A stretch of 64,000 bases of DNA from Hyphomicrobiales bacterium (GTDB lineage: Bacteria; Pseudomonadota; Alphaproteobacteria; Rhizobiales; JACESI01): the NCBI GenBank assembly GCA_039989895.1, contig JBDXGY010000006.1, forward strand, positions 124,001 through 188,000, given 5' to 3'. The notes beneath the pieces are model-generated. The model saw only the letters and a list, made by a program, of their open reading frames with translations. It had not been told where the DNA came from and did no database searches. A program made the position numbers and the translations under genes. This document shows, in pieces, positions 17,086 through 26,476 of this stretch (position 1 is its first letter; each line of letters begins with the position of its first letter).

Positions 17086-20019
17086 CTAGTGCGCAGCTAC
17101 GGGCATTTCTTTCTCTAAAAGACGTTCAGCATCATCGGCAGTCATGGCCTGAGCAAAATGGAAGCCTTGTGCAAATTCGCACTTTAATTTGTAGAGTTCT
17201 GCCACATCCTCTTCCGATTCAGCGCCTTCAGCAATAATATCCATACCTAAATCATGCGCCATAGCAGCGATCGATTTTAAGATAATGTGTTGTTGTGGAT
17301 TTTCATTGTTCTTGATGAAGGAGCGATCAATTTTGATAGTATCAAAAGGAAAATGTTGTAGTTGTGAAAGTGATGAATATCCGGTGCCAAAATCATCAAG
17401 CGATAGGCCGGCCCCAAGCTCTTTCACGCGTTTAAGAACTTGATTGGCGTGTTCCGGGTTTTCCATCATCAAGCTTTCAGTAATTTCCAGTTTCAAAGTG
17501 CCTGGCAGTAAAGCTGTCCGGGATAAAACGGTCTTTACGTCATTGATCAAATCGTGGCGCAATAACTGCCGGCTAGACACATTGACGCTAACAAAGAGCG
17601 GATAATTTTCCCCCATTTTATCTTGCCATTTGGAGAGCTGCTTGGCCGCTGTATTCAATGCATGAAGGCCAAGCTGAACGATGAGACCAGTTTGTTCTGC
17701 GACAGGAATAAACTCAGTGGCCGGTATATTGCCTCGCTTTGTATTGTTCCATCGCAATAAAGCTTCAAAGCCAGCGATTGATTTATCTGAAAGTCGAATG
17801 ATGGGTTGATAATAAACCGATATTTCTTCTTTTTCGATGGCGCGCCGTAAATCTGATTCAAGAGAAAGAGGATCGTTTCGCAAGTTACGGAAGATCGGTC
17901 TAAACGCCTCGATGCGATCACCACCAGATCGTTTTGCTTGCAGCATAGCAAGCTCAGCATCGTTTAATATTTCATTGTTTGGCTGCTCTTCGCCTTGGTG
18001 CATGGCGATGCCGATGGATGTTGTAAGAAAAACTTCCTGCTCGCCAAAAGTAATCGGTGCGCGAATTGCACGCCGCATGCCGTCCGCAAAAGCTGCAATT
18101 CGTTCGGGGTTATCCTCAGACAGCAAGAGTAGCCCAAACTGGTCACCGTTCAAACGTGCTAAGCTGTCTTGAGGCTTCATCAGGCGAGACAAGCGGCGCG
18201 TTATGGCGATAATGATGCTGTCACCAACGGATATGCCTAGACTGTCATTGACTTGTTTGAAACGGTCAATGTCGATCACAAAAACGGCTGGCTTTCTGGC
18301 ATTTTCAAGCTGTGCGTGCGTCAAAGCATTGTTGATGCGATCTATAAACAAAGTACGATTTGCAAGACCAGTTAGATTGTCATGAACCGCATCGTGTAGC
18401 ATGCGTTCTTCCACCATACGGCTTTTTGTCACATCCAGCATTGTTCCCACACACCGAACCGCTTCACCATCAGGGCCAACAATCGGGCGGGCGCGTAGTT
18501 TGAATGAGCGGAAATTTCCATCATGAGCGCGCAACCTGAAGTCTTGTGAAATCTTGCCACGTTTATATTTCACAATCGCGTCGAGCGTCGCTTTGAAACG
18601 ATCGCGATCACTAGGGTGCAGTAACTGTAGCCAATTGCGAGCAGCGCCTTCTAGTGTGTGTTCTTTGAGTCCTAAGGTCTCTTCAATGCGCCCACTGGTA
18701 CTAATTCGATCTCGCAAAATATCCCAGTCCCACACAATGTCACCCGCACCCACAAGGGCCAGTGCTTGTTGCTCGGTGTTGCTGACATAATTTTCAGCAA
18801 TAGCACCGCCTGAAAAGGCGTGTTGCATAACAGTGAAGCCGATAAGTAGCACAAATAGAACAAGGCCACCTAAAAGAGCGGGCTGAACAATGTCGCTGGT
18901 TAAAATGCCCGTCACAGTTGCCCATGCTGCAAGGATCCATGCGTTAAGTAAGATCCATGTGGGGAACAGCATAATGGCGCGGTCATATTTTTTGAATGAC
19001 AGATATATAATGAGTAGCAGGCCAAGAAAGGCCGTGAGTGCGGCAGAGATACGAGCAACACCCGCAGCAATGGGAGGCTCGACGAAGGCGACGGCCAACA
19101 AGATGCCAAGTCCAGCCAACCAAAAAGCTGCAGCTGTTATATAGCTTACATGCCAGCGGTTAAGGTTGAGATAGGCAAACAGGAAAATATGCAGGGCAGC
19201 TGCGATGAAAACTTCAGTTCCTGCCCTCCAGAATTGATCCTCACCGGGGCTGATATCAATCAGACGATTCCAAAAACCAAAATCAACGCATACATATAAA
19301 AGTACAGCCCATGAAAGGATCGCGGTTGCAGGAAACAATGCTGTTCCCTTCACAACAAAAAGTATAGTTAGAAACACAGCCAGAAGACCGGAAATGCCGA
19401 TCACGATGCCACGGTAGAGAGTGAAGCTGTTCACAGAATCTTTGTATGCATTGGGTTCCCAGAGATAGACTTTTGGCAAATTGCGCGTGCTAAGCTCGCC
19501 CACGTAAGTGACGATATCGCCTGGGTTGAGCGTGATAAGAAAAACATCGGCTTCAATATCTTTAACCCGTTCGGGGGAGAAGCCTTCGCTTGGTGTCAAA
19601 GAGGCAAGTCGGGACGCACCCAGATCAGGCCAGAAAAGTTTTGAGCCAGAGAGCTTGAAGTGGGGGGTCACAACATAGCGATCAATTTGCTGGTCAGACG
19701 GATTGTGAAGTGAAAAAATAATCCAATGGGATGCATTAGGGTTTTCTTTTGAACGCACCTCAATACGACGCACAATGCCATCTTGGTCTGGCGCGGTGGA
19801 GGTTTGGATTTTATCCTCTACATCGAAACGACGATCAACGGAGGTCGTCAAATCAATCGCTTTTTGATCGGGCGGAATTATAATGGGCTCAATTGCAGAG
19901 GCTGATTGGAGGGATAAAAAGAAGCATGCACAAACGATCAATCCTGCGATGAAATGCAGACCCCAGTTTGCGTGTGACAATAAGCCTCGATGGACGCTTT
20001 GTCTGTCATTCATGCTCAT
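17086..20019 (-). CDS. Membrane sensor with 7TM, PAS, degenerate GGDEF and EAL domains
   Basis: Cyclic-di-GMP protein of 977 residues. A signal peptide (about 1-43) is followed by a periplasmic beta-rich domain like 7TMR-DISM extracellular modules (to about 195), seven TM helices (about 200-400), a PAS domain (about 425-540), GGDEF (about 545-705) and EAL (about 715-965). The GGDEF signature reads NGDQF, so the first Gly and catalytic Glu are lost, and the I-site RxxD reads KPQD. The EAL domain looks active: EALLRW, VNVSSRQL, EITESLMME, DDFGTGYSSL, KIDRSFI, and the QGFHFAQ end. Best read as a c-di-GMP phosphodiesterase with a regulatory GGDEF. Frame opens at TTG 20034; ATG 20019 or 20013 preferred. 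Same strand as rimJ-like, M16 and thrC genes. Confidence 0.92.
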   Translation of the reverse strand: MSMNDRQSVHRGLLSHANWGLHFIAGLIVCACFFLSLQSASAIEPIIIPPDQKAIDLTTSVDRRFDVEDKIQTSTAPDQDGIVRRIEVRSKENPNASHWIIFSLHNPSDQQIDRYVVTPHFKLSGSKLFWPDLGASRLASLTPSEGFSPERVKDIEADVFLITLNPGDIVTYVGELSTRNLPKVYLWEPNAYKDSVNSFTLYRGIVIGISGLLAVFLTILFVVKGTALFPATAILSWAVLLYVCVDFGFWNRLIDISPGEDQFWRAGTEVFIAAALHIFLFAYLNLNRWHVSYITAAAFWLAGLGILLAVAFVEPPIAAGVARISAALTAFLGLLLIIYLSFKKYDRAIMLFPTWILLNAWILAAWATVTGILTSDIVQPALLGGLVLFVLLIGFTVMQHAFSGGAIAENYVSNTEQQALALVGAGDIVWDWDILRDRISTSGRIEETLGLKEHTLEGAARNWLQLLHPSDRDRFKATLDAIVKYKRGKISQDFRLRAHDGNFRSFKLRARPIVGPDGEAVRCVGTMLDVTKSRMVEERMLHDAVHDNLTGLANRTLFIDRINNALTHAQLENARKPAVFVIDIDRFKQVNDSLGISVGDSIIIAITRRLSRLMKPQDSLARLNGDQFGLLLLSEDNPERIAAFADGMRRAIRAPITFGEQEVFLTTSIGIAMHQGEEQPNNEILNDAELAMLQAKRSGGDRIEAFRPIFRNLRNDPLSLESDLRRAIEKEEISVYYQPIIRLSDKSIAGFEALLRWNNTKRGNIPATEFIPVAEQTGLIVQLGLHALNTAAKQLSKWQDKMGENYPLFVSVNVSSRQLLRHDLINDVKTVLSRTALLPGTLKLEITESLMMENPEHANQVLKRVKELGAGLSLDDFGTGYSSLSQLQHFPFDTIKIDRSFIKNNENPQQHIILKSIAAMAHDLGMDIIAEGAESEEDVAELYKLKCEFAQGFHFAQAMTADDAERLLEKEMPVAAH

Positions 20020-20130
20020 GATATTAAATACCAAAACTCTTAGTTACCCTTATTGCTGATTCAACAATGTCCATTATTTGAAAAGATAAACCAGCCTAAT
20101 GATAGCATGAGCCAGAAAATAGCGCGTCAA

Positions 20131-20736
20131 TCAACAGCTAACGTCCAATTTTGTTCTTTTATAATCACTTTCTAATATTGCAAATAGCAAATGATCTTGC
20201 CACTTCCCTGCAATTTTCAGATATTCGCGCGCATAGCCCTCGCGCTGAAAACCAGCTTTTTCCAAAACCCGCACTGAAGCAATGTTGTGGGGGAGACAGG
20301 CGGCTTCCAATCTGTGAAAACCTTGCTCATTAAAAACCTCCGGCAATATGCCGATAACAGCTTCACTCATGTACCCTTTGTTAATATAGGGTTCGCCAAC
20401 CCAATAGCCGATGGCGCAAGACTGAGCAACACCGCGTAAAATTCTTGATATTGTTATGCCGCCGACAAGCGTTTTGTTAGATTTTGTGAAGAGGAGATAG
20501 GTGAAACCTCTGTTTTTGCGTCCATCACGCTGATATCGTTTCAGGCGGCGTTTAAATGCAGGCTTTGTGAGCTCATCTTTTGGCCATGTTGGTTCATACG
20601 GCTCAAGAAAAGCACGACTTTTGCTGCGCAAACTGGCCCACTCATCATAATGACTTAAACTGGGAGAGGTTATTAAAAGACGTTTTGTTTCAGTGGGTTC
20701 TACGCCACGTAGAGATGGTGTGAAAAAGGCAACCAT
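20131..20736 (-). CDS. GNAT acetyltransferase, RimJ-like
   Basis: Acetyl-CoA-dependent N-acetyltransferase of 201 residues similar to the RimJ/RimL group, which acetylates protein N termini such as ribosomal protein S5. Seen: LLITSPSLSHYDEWASLRSKSRAFLEPYEP near the N terminus, IGYWVGEPYINKGYMSEAV (acetyl-CoA pyrophosphate loop region), and HRLEAACLPHNIASVRVLEKAGF, the classic RimJ C-terminal motif. The substrate cannot be told from sequence. It is ten bases downstream of the M16 peptidase gene, likely in one operon with thrC. Confidence 0.88.
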   Translation of the reverse strand: MVAFFTPSLRGVEPTETKRLLITSPSLSHYDEWASLRSKSRAFLEPYEPTWPKDELTKPAFKRRLKRYQRDGRKNRGFTYLLFTKSNKTLVGGITISRILRGVAQSCAIGYWVGEPYINKGYMSEAVIGILPEVFNEQGFHRLEAACLPHNIASVRVLEKAGFQREGYAREYLKIAGKWQDHLLFAILESDYKRTKLDVSC

Positions 20737-20746
20737 TGTTTAACAC

Positions 20747-22024
20747 TCACTCTGCTGCCTGCAGAATTTGAAGTCGACTCACGACATCATCAATGCGCAA
20801 CATGCCTTTAATGGGGCCAATGGCTGACAAGGTTGGGTGCGAGGTTGAGAACACCCTTTGCGCTACTCGCTTGATACAATTTGCAGTGACGGCATTGATC
20901 CGTTCAACCTGTTCGTCAGGCGTGATGCAGCGGCCAAATAACAATAAGTGACGGGCAAGTTGAGTAGCTCTTGTTGCCGGGCTTTCTAGACTCATCAAAA
21001 GATTAGCCCGCATCTGGGCTTTGGCGCGGTCTACCTCAGATTCGGTGAGATTAATACTGATATTCTCAAGCTCATCAAGAATGACGGGCATCAGTTTAGC
21101 TATATCTTCCTTACCTGTCGCGGCATGAATGCCAAAAAGTCCAGTGTCTGAATAAGCCCAATGGAAAGCATAGACCGAATAGCAAAGGCCGCGTTTTTCA
21201 CGCACTTCTTGAAATAGCCGAGATGACATGCCGCCACCCAGAACAGCCGCTAAAAACTGTATTGTGAAGAAGTCTTCGTGTTCATAGGAATATCCTTCAA
21301 ACCCAAGAATAATCTGCGCTTCCTGTAAAGGGCGTTCTTCTAGAAATTCTCCACCGATATAGCGGGCTGGGGCTGATTTCTCTGCGCTTCCTTTCGGCAG
21401 TTTAGTAAATCGTTTTTTGACCTCGGCAACCAAGGCCTCATGATCCACTTCACCGGCAGCGCTGACAATCATCTCTTTAGCGAGATAATGATGATCAAGA
21501 TAATGCTTAATTGCATTTGCATCAAAGGCCATGACGCTTTCAGGTGTGCCTAAAATGGGGCGTCCGATGGATTGATCGCTAAAGGCTGTCTCTTGAAAGC
21601 GGTCAAAGATCAAATCTTCCGGCATATCCAGTGATGCGCCGATTTCCTGAAGGATAACATGTTGTTCTCTCGCGAGTTCTTCAGAGTTGAGTGTGGAGTT
21701 TTGTAAAATATCACTCAAAATATCAACCGCCAGCGGCATGTCATCACTCAAAATACGAGCATAATAAGCTGTGTTCTCGACGCTGGTCGCTGCATTTAAT
21801 TCACCACCAACAGCTTCAATTTCCTCGGCAATTTTGGTGGCGCTGCGCGTCGTTGTTCCTTTGAACGCCATATGCTCCAGCAGGTGCGCCAAGCCGTGTT
21901 CGCTCGCTGTTTCAGTGCGTGAGCCAGCGTTAACCCATACGCCCAATGCCGCACTTTTCAGGTGTGGCATATGGTCAGTGACGACGGTCAATCCATTTTC
22001 AAGGCGTGTGGTTTTTACATCCAT
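20747..22024 (-). CDS. M16 family zinc peptidase (processing-peptidase-like)
   Basis: Insulinase-family metallopeptidase of 425 residues, closest in look to mitochondrial processing peptidase beta and its rhizobial homologues. The inverted zinc motif HxxEH is H47-LL-E50-H51 in GLAHLLEHMAFKGT, and the third ligand Glu follows about 75 residues later in SEELAREQHVILQEI. The C-terminal half has the usual R-Y pair region (REKRGLCYSVYAF). No signal peptide, so cytosolic. It lies 13 bp downstream of thrC and 10 bp upstream of the GNAT gene. Physiological substrate unknown. Confidence 0.93.
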   Translation of the reverse strand: MDVKTTRLENGLTVVTDHMPHLKSAALGVWVNAGSRTETASEHGLAHLLEHMAFKGTTTRSATKIAEEIEAVGGELNAATSVENTAYYARILSDDMPLAVDILSDILQNSTLNSEELAREQHVILQEIGASLDMPEDLIFDRFQETAFSDQSIGRPILGTPESVMAFDANAIKHYLDHHYLAKEMIVSAAGEVDHEALVAEVKKRFTKLPKGSAEKSAPARYIGGEFLEERPLQEAQIILGFEGYSYEHEDFFTIQFLAAVLGGGMSSRLFQEVREKRGLCYSVYAFHWAYSDTGLFGIHAATGKEDIAKLMPVILDELENISINLTESEVDRAKAQMRANLLMSLESPATRATQLARHLLLFGRCITPDEQVERINAVTANCIKRVAQRVFSTSHPTLSAIGPIKGMLRIDDVVSRLQILQAAE

Positions 22025-22037
22025 ATGAGGACAGGTA

Positions 22038-23444
22038 TCAACGTTTTAAAGAGACGGCACGTGTCCGTTCTTTAATAAAAGCTTCAACCACTTTTTGGTC
22101 ATTGGGTAGCACAGTAAATTTTTCCTCTCGTTGCATCAAATCCTCCATCCATTCTGGTAATTTTGGATGAACTCCCGTTGCAGCTTTAACGGCATCCGGG
22201 AACTTTGCCGGATGGGCTGTACCCAATGTCACCATGACTGGTGCGTCAGCGCAAGTGTTTCGTGCGACAACTCTTCCAACCGCTGTATGCGGGTCAAGCA
22301 GATACCCTGCCTTTTCATGGGTTCTTTTGATCTCATCTGCGGTTTCTTCTTCGCTCGATCGACCAGCATCAAACTCAACGCGTAGTTTGGAAAGCGGGGC
22401 CTCTTCGATGGTAAAAGAGCCAGCTTGTTTAAGCCGTTCCATCAAGGTTTTAACCTCGGCACCATCGCGCTGGTAAAGCTCAAAAAGAAGCCGTTCAAAA
22501 TTTGATGATACTTGTATATCCATCGAAGGCGAGATGGTTTTTTCTACGCCGGTTCCATGATAGTTGCCCGTTTCAAGAGTGCGGGCCAAAATATCATTGC
22601 GATTCGTCGCGATCACCAGTCGATCTATTGGCAATCCCATCTGCTTTGCCACATAGCCTGCAAAAATATCACCAAAGTTACCAGTTGGAACAGTGAATGA
22701 GATTTTGCGCTTTGGCGCGCCAAGAGCACTGGCTGCTGTAAAATAATAGACAATCTGCGCGACAATGCGCCCCCAATTGATGGAGTTCACACCCGAAAGG
22801 GCGACCTCATCCCTGAAGGAGAGATGCGTGAACATTGATTTAACGATCGCTTGGCAATCATCAAAGTTACCCTCAATGGCTAGTGCATGAACATTCCCAT
22901 CCGACACGGTCGTCATTTGGCGGCGTTGAACGTCTGATACACGCCCTTGGGGGAAGAGAATGAAAATATCGGTATTGGAGCGACCTCGAAAAGCTTCAAT
23001 CGCTGCACCACCCGTATCGCCTGATGTGGCGCCGACAATCGTGGCGTGGTGTTTTTTATGACTTAACACATGATCCATCAATCGGGAGAGAAGTTGCATC
23101 GCAACGTCTTTGAAAGCCAATGTCGGGCCGTGAAACAGCTCCAGTACAAATTCATTGTCTGCAACCTGAATGAGCGGTGTTACAGCGGGGTGACGAAATG
23201 TCGCATAGGCTTCATTGATCAAAGTACGTAGCGTGTTGTCATCAATCTCACCATCGACAAAGGGATGAATGACGCTATAAGCGACGTCCGCATAGGGCTT
23301 GCCTGCGAAACCTGCAATTGTTGCTTCATCAAGAATTGGCCAGCGCTCTGGCAAATAAAGACCGCCGTCACGAGCAAGTCCCGCCAATACCGCTTCACAA
23401 AAACTGAGAGATGGAGCGTCACCCCGTGTGCTTACGTATTTCAT
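22038..23444 (-). CDS. thrC: Threonine synthase
   Basis: PLP enzyme that converts O-phospho-L-homoserine to threonine and phosphate. At 468 residues it is the long type-2 form found in proteobacteria and fungi. It begins MKYVSTRGDAPSLSFCEAVL; the PLP lysine sits in ELFHGPTLAFKDVAMQ, followed by GATSGDTGGAAIEAFRG, VPTGNFGDIFAGYVAKQMG and the C-terminal LGTAHPAKFPDAV. First gene of a minus-strand unit with the M16 peptidase and GNAT genes. homoserine kinase thrB is at 14.9 kb. Confidence 0.97.
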   Translation of the reverse strand: MKYVSTRGDAPSLSFCEAVLAGLARDGGLYLPERWPILDEATIAGFAGKPYADVAYSVIHPFVDGEIDDNTLRTLINEAYATFRHPAVTPLIQVADNEFVLELFHGPTLAFKDVAMQLLSRLMDHVLSHKKHHATIVGATSGDTGGAAIEAFRGRSNTDIFILFPQGRVSDVQRRQMTTVSDGNVHALAIEGNFDDCQAIVKSMFTHLSFRDEVALSGVNSINWGRIVAQIVYYFTAASALGAPKRKISFTVPTGNFGDIFAGYVAKQMGLPIDRLVIATNRNDILARTLETGNYHGTGVEKTISPSMDIQVSSNFERLLFELYQRDGAEVKTLMERLKQAGSFTIEEAPLSKLRVEFDAGRSSEEETADEIKRTHEKAGYLLDPHTAVGRVVARNTCADAPVMVTLGTAHPAKFPDAVKAATGVHPKLPEWMEDLMQREEKFTVLPNDQKVVEAFIKERTRAVSLKR

Positions 23445-23674
23445 TTAATCTTGGGAACCTTGGTTTTGTTGATTTCAAAAGATGCGCCGGACACTACGCC
23501 GTGTGCAACGAATCGACAAGCGGCATAATGCTGACAATTAGTTGGGTTATGGTTATTTTATCGATATTTGGGCGTAAAAGCATCATTGGCTTTGATGTTG
23601 CTGGACATAAACGCTTTTAGGACGGTATGGGGTGAGTATTAATTCGGATAAAATGAAACATGAGGCGGCAGATC

Positions 23675-24421
23675 ATGACAACACGATTACTGAAGAATTC
23701 GATGTCAGTGATTGTGTTTGGGGCGCTGTCGATTGGACTGGCTGCTTGCAATACAACCGGTAGCTCAGATCCTAAATCAGTAAGCGCTGTTAACAGTGAT
23801 ACGCCTATTGATACGGTGAGTACTGCGCCTATTGAAGCGGTGAGTGCTGCGCCTATTGATGACGTGAGTGCTGCGCCTATTGATGGCGCGAGTGATACGC
23901 CTATTGATATCGCGAGTGATACGCCTATTGATAGAGAAGCCGTTACTTCGTCAATTACCTCGACTAACCCTACAAGCAATGAAGCATGTCCGCCCATAGA
24001 AATACTGGACGGCACCGCAACATTAACCGCCTATGCGAGCGAGAGTGCGGAAAAGCCGGAAAATACGTTACACCAAGCCGTATTCATTAAAACCAACAGT
24101 GAATGCACAATCACAGATGGCATTTTATCACTGACTATAAGCGCAGCTGGTCGTGCAGCTAAAGGCCCTAAATCCTTTAGCGATAGTGCAACATTGCCGA
24201 TTCGTATTGCTGTTGTGAGTGGCGAAAATGATGTTTTATTTTCTCAACTGTATAATCGGCTTGTGCATTTCTCAAATGAAGGGCGCACACAATTTTCGAT
24301 TGTGGAAAAAAATATAAATATCCCTTTTGAGGGAAACGACAATCTTAAAGTTTTGATTGGTTTTGATACTCTTGGTTCAGATGAAATCGCATCTAAGCCA
24401 AATGAAAAAAGCGCAGGATGA
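23675..24421 (+). CDS. Lipoprotein with six 8-residue tandem repeats
   Basis: I do not recognise a family. The 248-residue product has a signal peptide with lipobox L22-A-A-C25, so it is a predicted lipoprotein. Residues 41-88 are six in-register copies of an eight-residue unit, S-(D/A/T)-(T/A)-P-I-(D/E)-x-(V/A), acidic and Pro-rich, probably an extended spacer. The C-terminal domain (about 105-245) is Ser/Thr-rich and looks beta-stranded, with cysteines in NEACPPIEIL and TNSECTITDG that could form a disulfide. ATG 23675 has GAGG nine bases upstream; an in-frame ATG at 23660 lacks this. It converges on the HAD gene, four bases away. No functional claim is made. Confidence 0.8.
   Translation: MTTRLLKNSMSVIVFGALSIGLAACNTTGSSDPKSVSAVNSDTPIDTVSTAPIEAVSAAPIDDVSAAPIDGASDTPIDIASDTPIDREAVTSSITSTNPTSNEACPPIEILDGTATLTAYASESAEKPENTLHQAVFIKTNSECTITDGILSLTISAAGRAAKGPKSFSDSATLPIRIAVVSGENDVLFSQLYNRLVHFSNEGRTQFSIVEKNINIPFEGNDNLKVLIGFDTLGSDEIASKPNEKSAG
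23795..23938 (+). repeat. 24-bp tandem repeat, six copies, in frame
   Basis: Six units of 24 bases at 23795, 23819, 23843, 23867, 23891 and 23915. All keep the core GCCTATTGA (as ACGCCTATTGAT or GCGCCTATTGAT); differences cluster at the unit ends. Copies 3 and 4 and copies 5 and 6 are most alike, suggesting stepwise duplication. The repeat is within the lipoprotein gene and encodes eight residues per unit, so gain or loss of a unit keeps the frame. Confidence 0.95.
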
Positions 24422-24425
24422 CGCC

Positions 24426-25103
24426 TTAAAGTCTTCCATCCCAGCTTTTTAACGCTTCCACTACAGCTGGAAAATCACCCAACATATTAATCGTGGTTTC
24501 TGCCCCGGCTTCCATCAGTTTTTCTGCATGGGTGGGATAGGTATGACTGCCGCCAGTAAATCCAACCACCCGCATACCAGCCGCCACGGCAGCGGAAACG
24601 CCATGGAACGAATCTTCCAAGACAATTGTTTGTGCTGGATCGCTCCCAAGCGCTTTTGCAGCATGTAGAAATACATTAGGGCTTGGTTTAGCCTCTTTAC
24701 TACCGACTTCAGTGGCTGAATAGATATACGGTCTGAAACGCTCGAGTAGCTCTGTACGTTTCAGGCTGATGGTCAGTCGCTCCATGGAGGAGTTTGAACA
24801 AATACAACGCGGATTATCAAGCATATCCAGCATCCGATGAACGTTGTTGATTGCATTGAGTTCATTGGCCATCTTATCGTCGATGCGGGTATCAATATCA
24901 TCACTTAATGACTGGGGCAGGCCGGTATCCAGTTCATCAGAGATTTCGCGCATAATCTCTTCATTTGTCATGCCTGAGAATCGTTCGGAAAATTCTTCCT
25001 CGGATGCTTCAAATCCATGTTCGGCATAAGCTGCGACTTGGACTTGCAGGGCCAGAATTTCTGAATCCACCAAAACACCGTCGCAATCAAAAATAATCAG
25101 CAT
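24426..25103 (-). CDS. HAD-superfamily hydrolase, subfamily IA
   Basis: Phosphatase or phosphoglucomutase-like protein of 225 residues. Motif I is IFDCDGVLVDSE at the N terminus (nucleophile Asp and acid/base Asp), motif II is ICSNSS, motif III the Lys in SKEAKPSPNVFL, and motif IV VLEDSFHGVSAAVAAGM. A helical cap at about residues 15-80 marks subfamily IA. The substrate cannot be named; relatives include phosphoglycolate phosphatase and beta-phosphoglucomutase. Divergent from ccrM with 216 bases between. In several Rhizobiales an HAD gene of this kind sits beside ccrM. Confidence 0.88.
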   Translation of the reverse strand: MLIIFDCDGVLVDSEILALQVQVAAYAEHGFEASEEEFSERFSGMTNEEIMREISDELDTGLPQSLSDDIDTRIDDKMANELNAINNVHRMLDMLDNPRCICSNSSMERLTISLKRTELLERFRPYIYSATEVGSKEAKPSPNVFLHAAKALGSDPAQTIVLEDSFHGVSAAVAAGMRVVGFTGGSHTYPTHAEKLMEAGAETTINMLGDFPAVVEALKSWDGRL

Positions 25104-25307
25104 AAGAACCGATTTCCTATCTCAATCAAAATATAACCAAGCGTCTAGCACGCCTTCATAAAAATTACATGACGAAATAAGCGTTAATTGAACAAATGAG
25201 GGCCTATTGTGTAAAGACTTTATTTACCACGCCTATAAACGCGAATTTTACTATAATCGGCAACCATGCGCCATACGGGGCATTCAGCCTCGTCCTATTT
25301 GTATTGA

Positions 25308-26453
<1,146 letters not shown>

Positions 26454-26476
26454 AAGCTACCTTCCAGATAGCTCGT

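Noticed and set aside
26455-26473. AGCTA/TAGCT hairpin between ccrM and the DUF3179 gene as a terminator
   Set aside because: Only five base pairs and no T-run on either strand.
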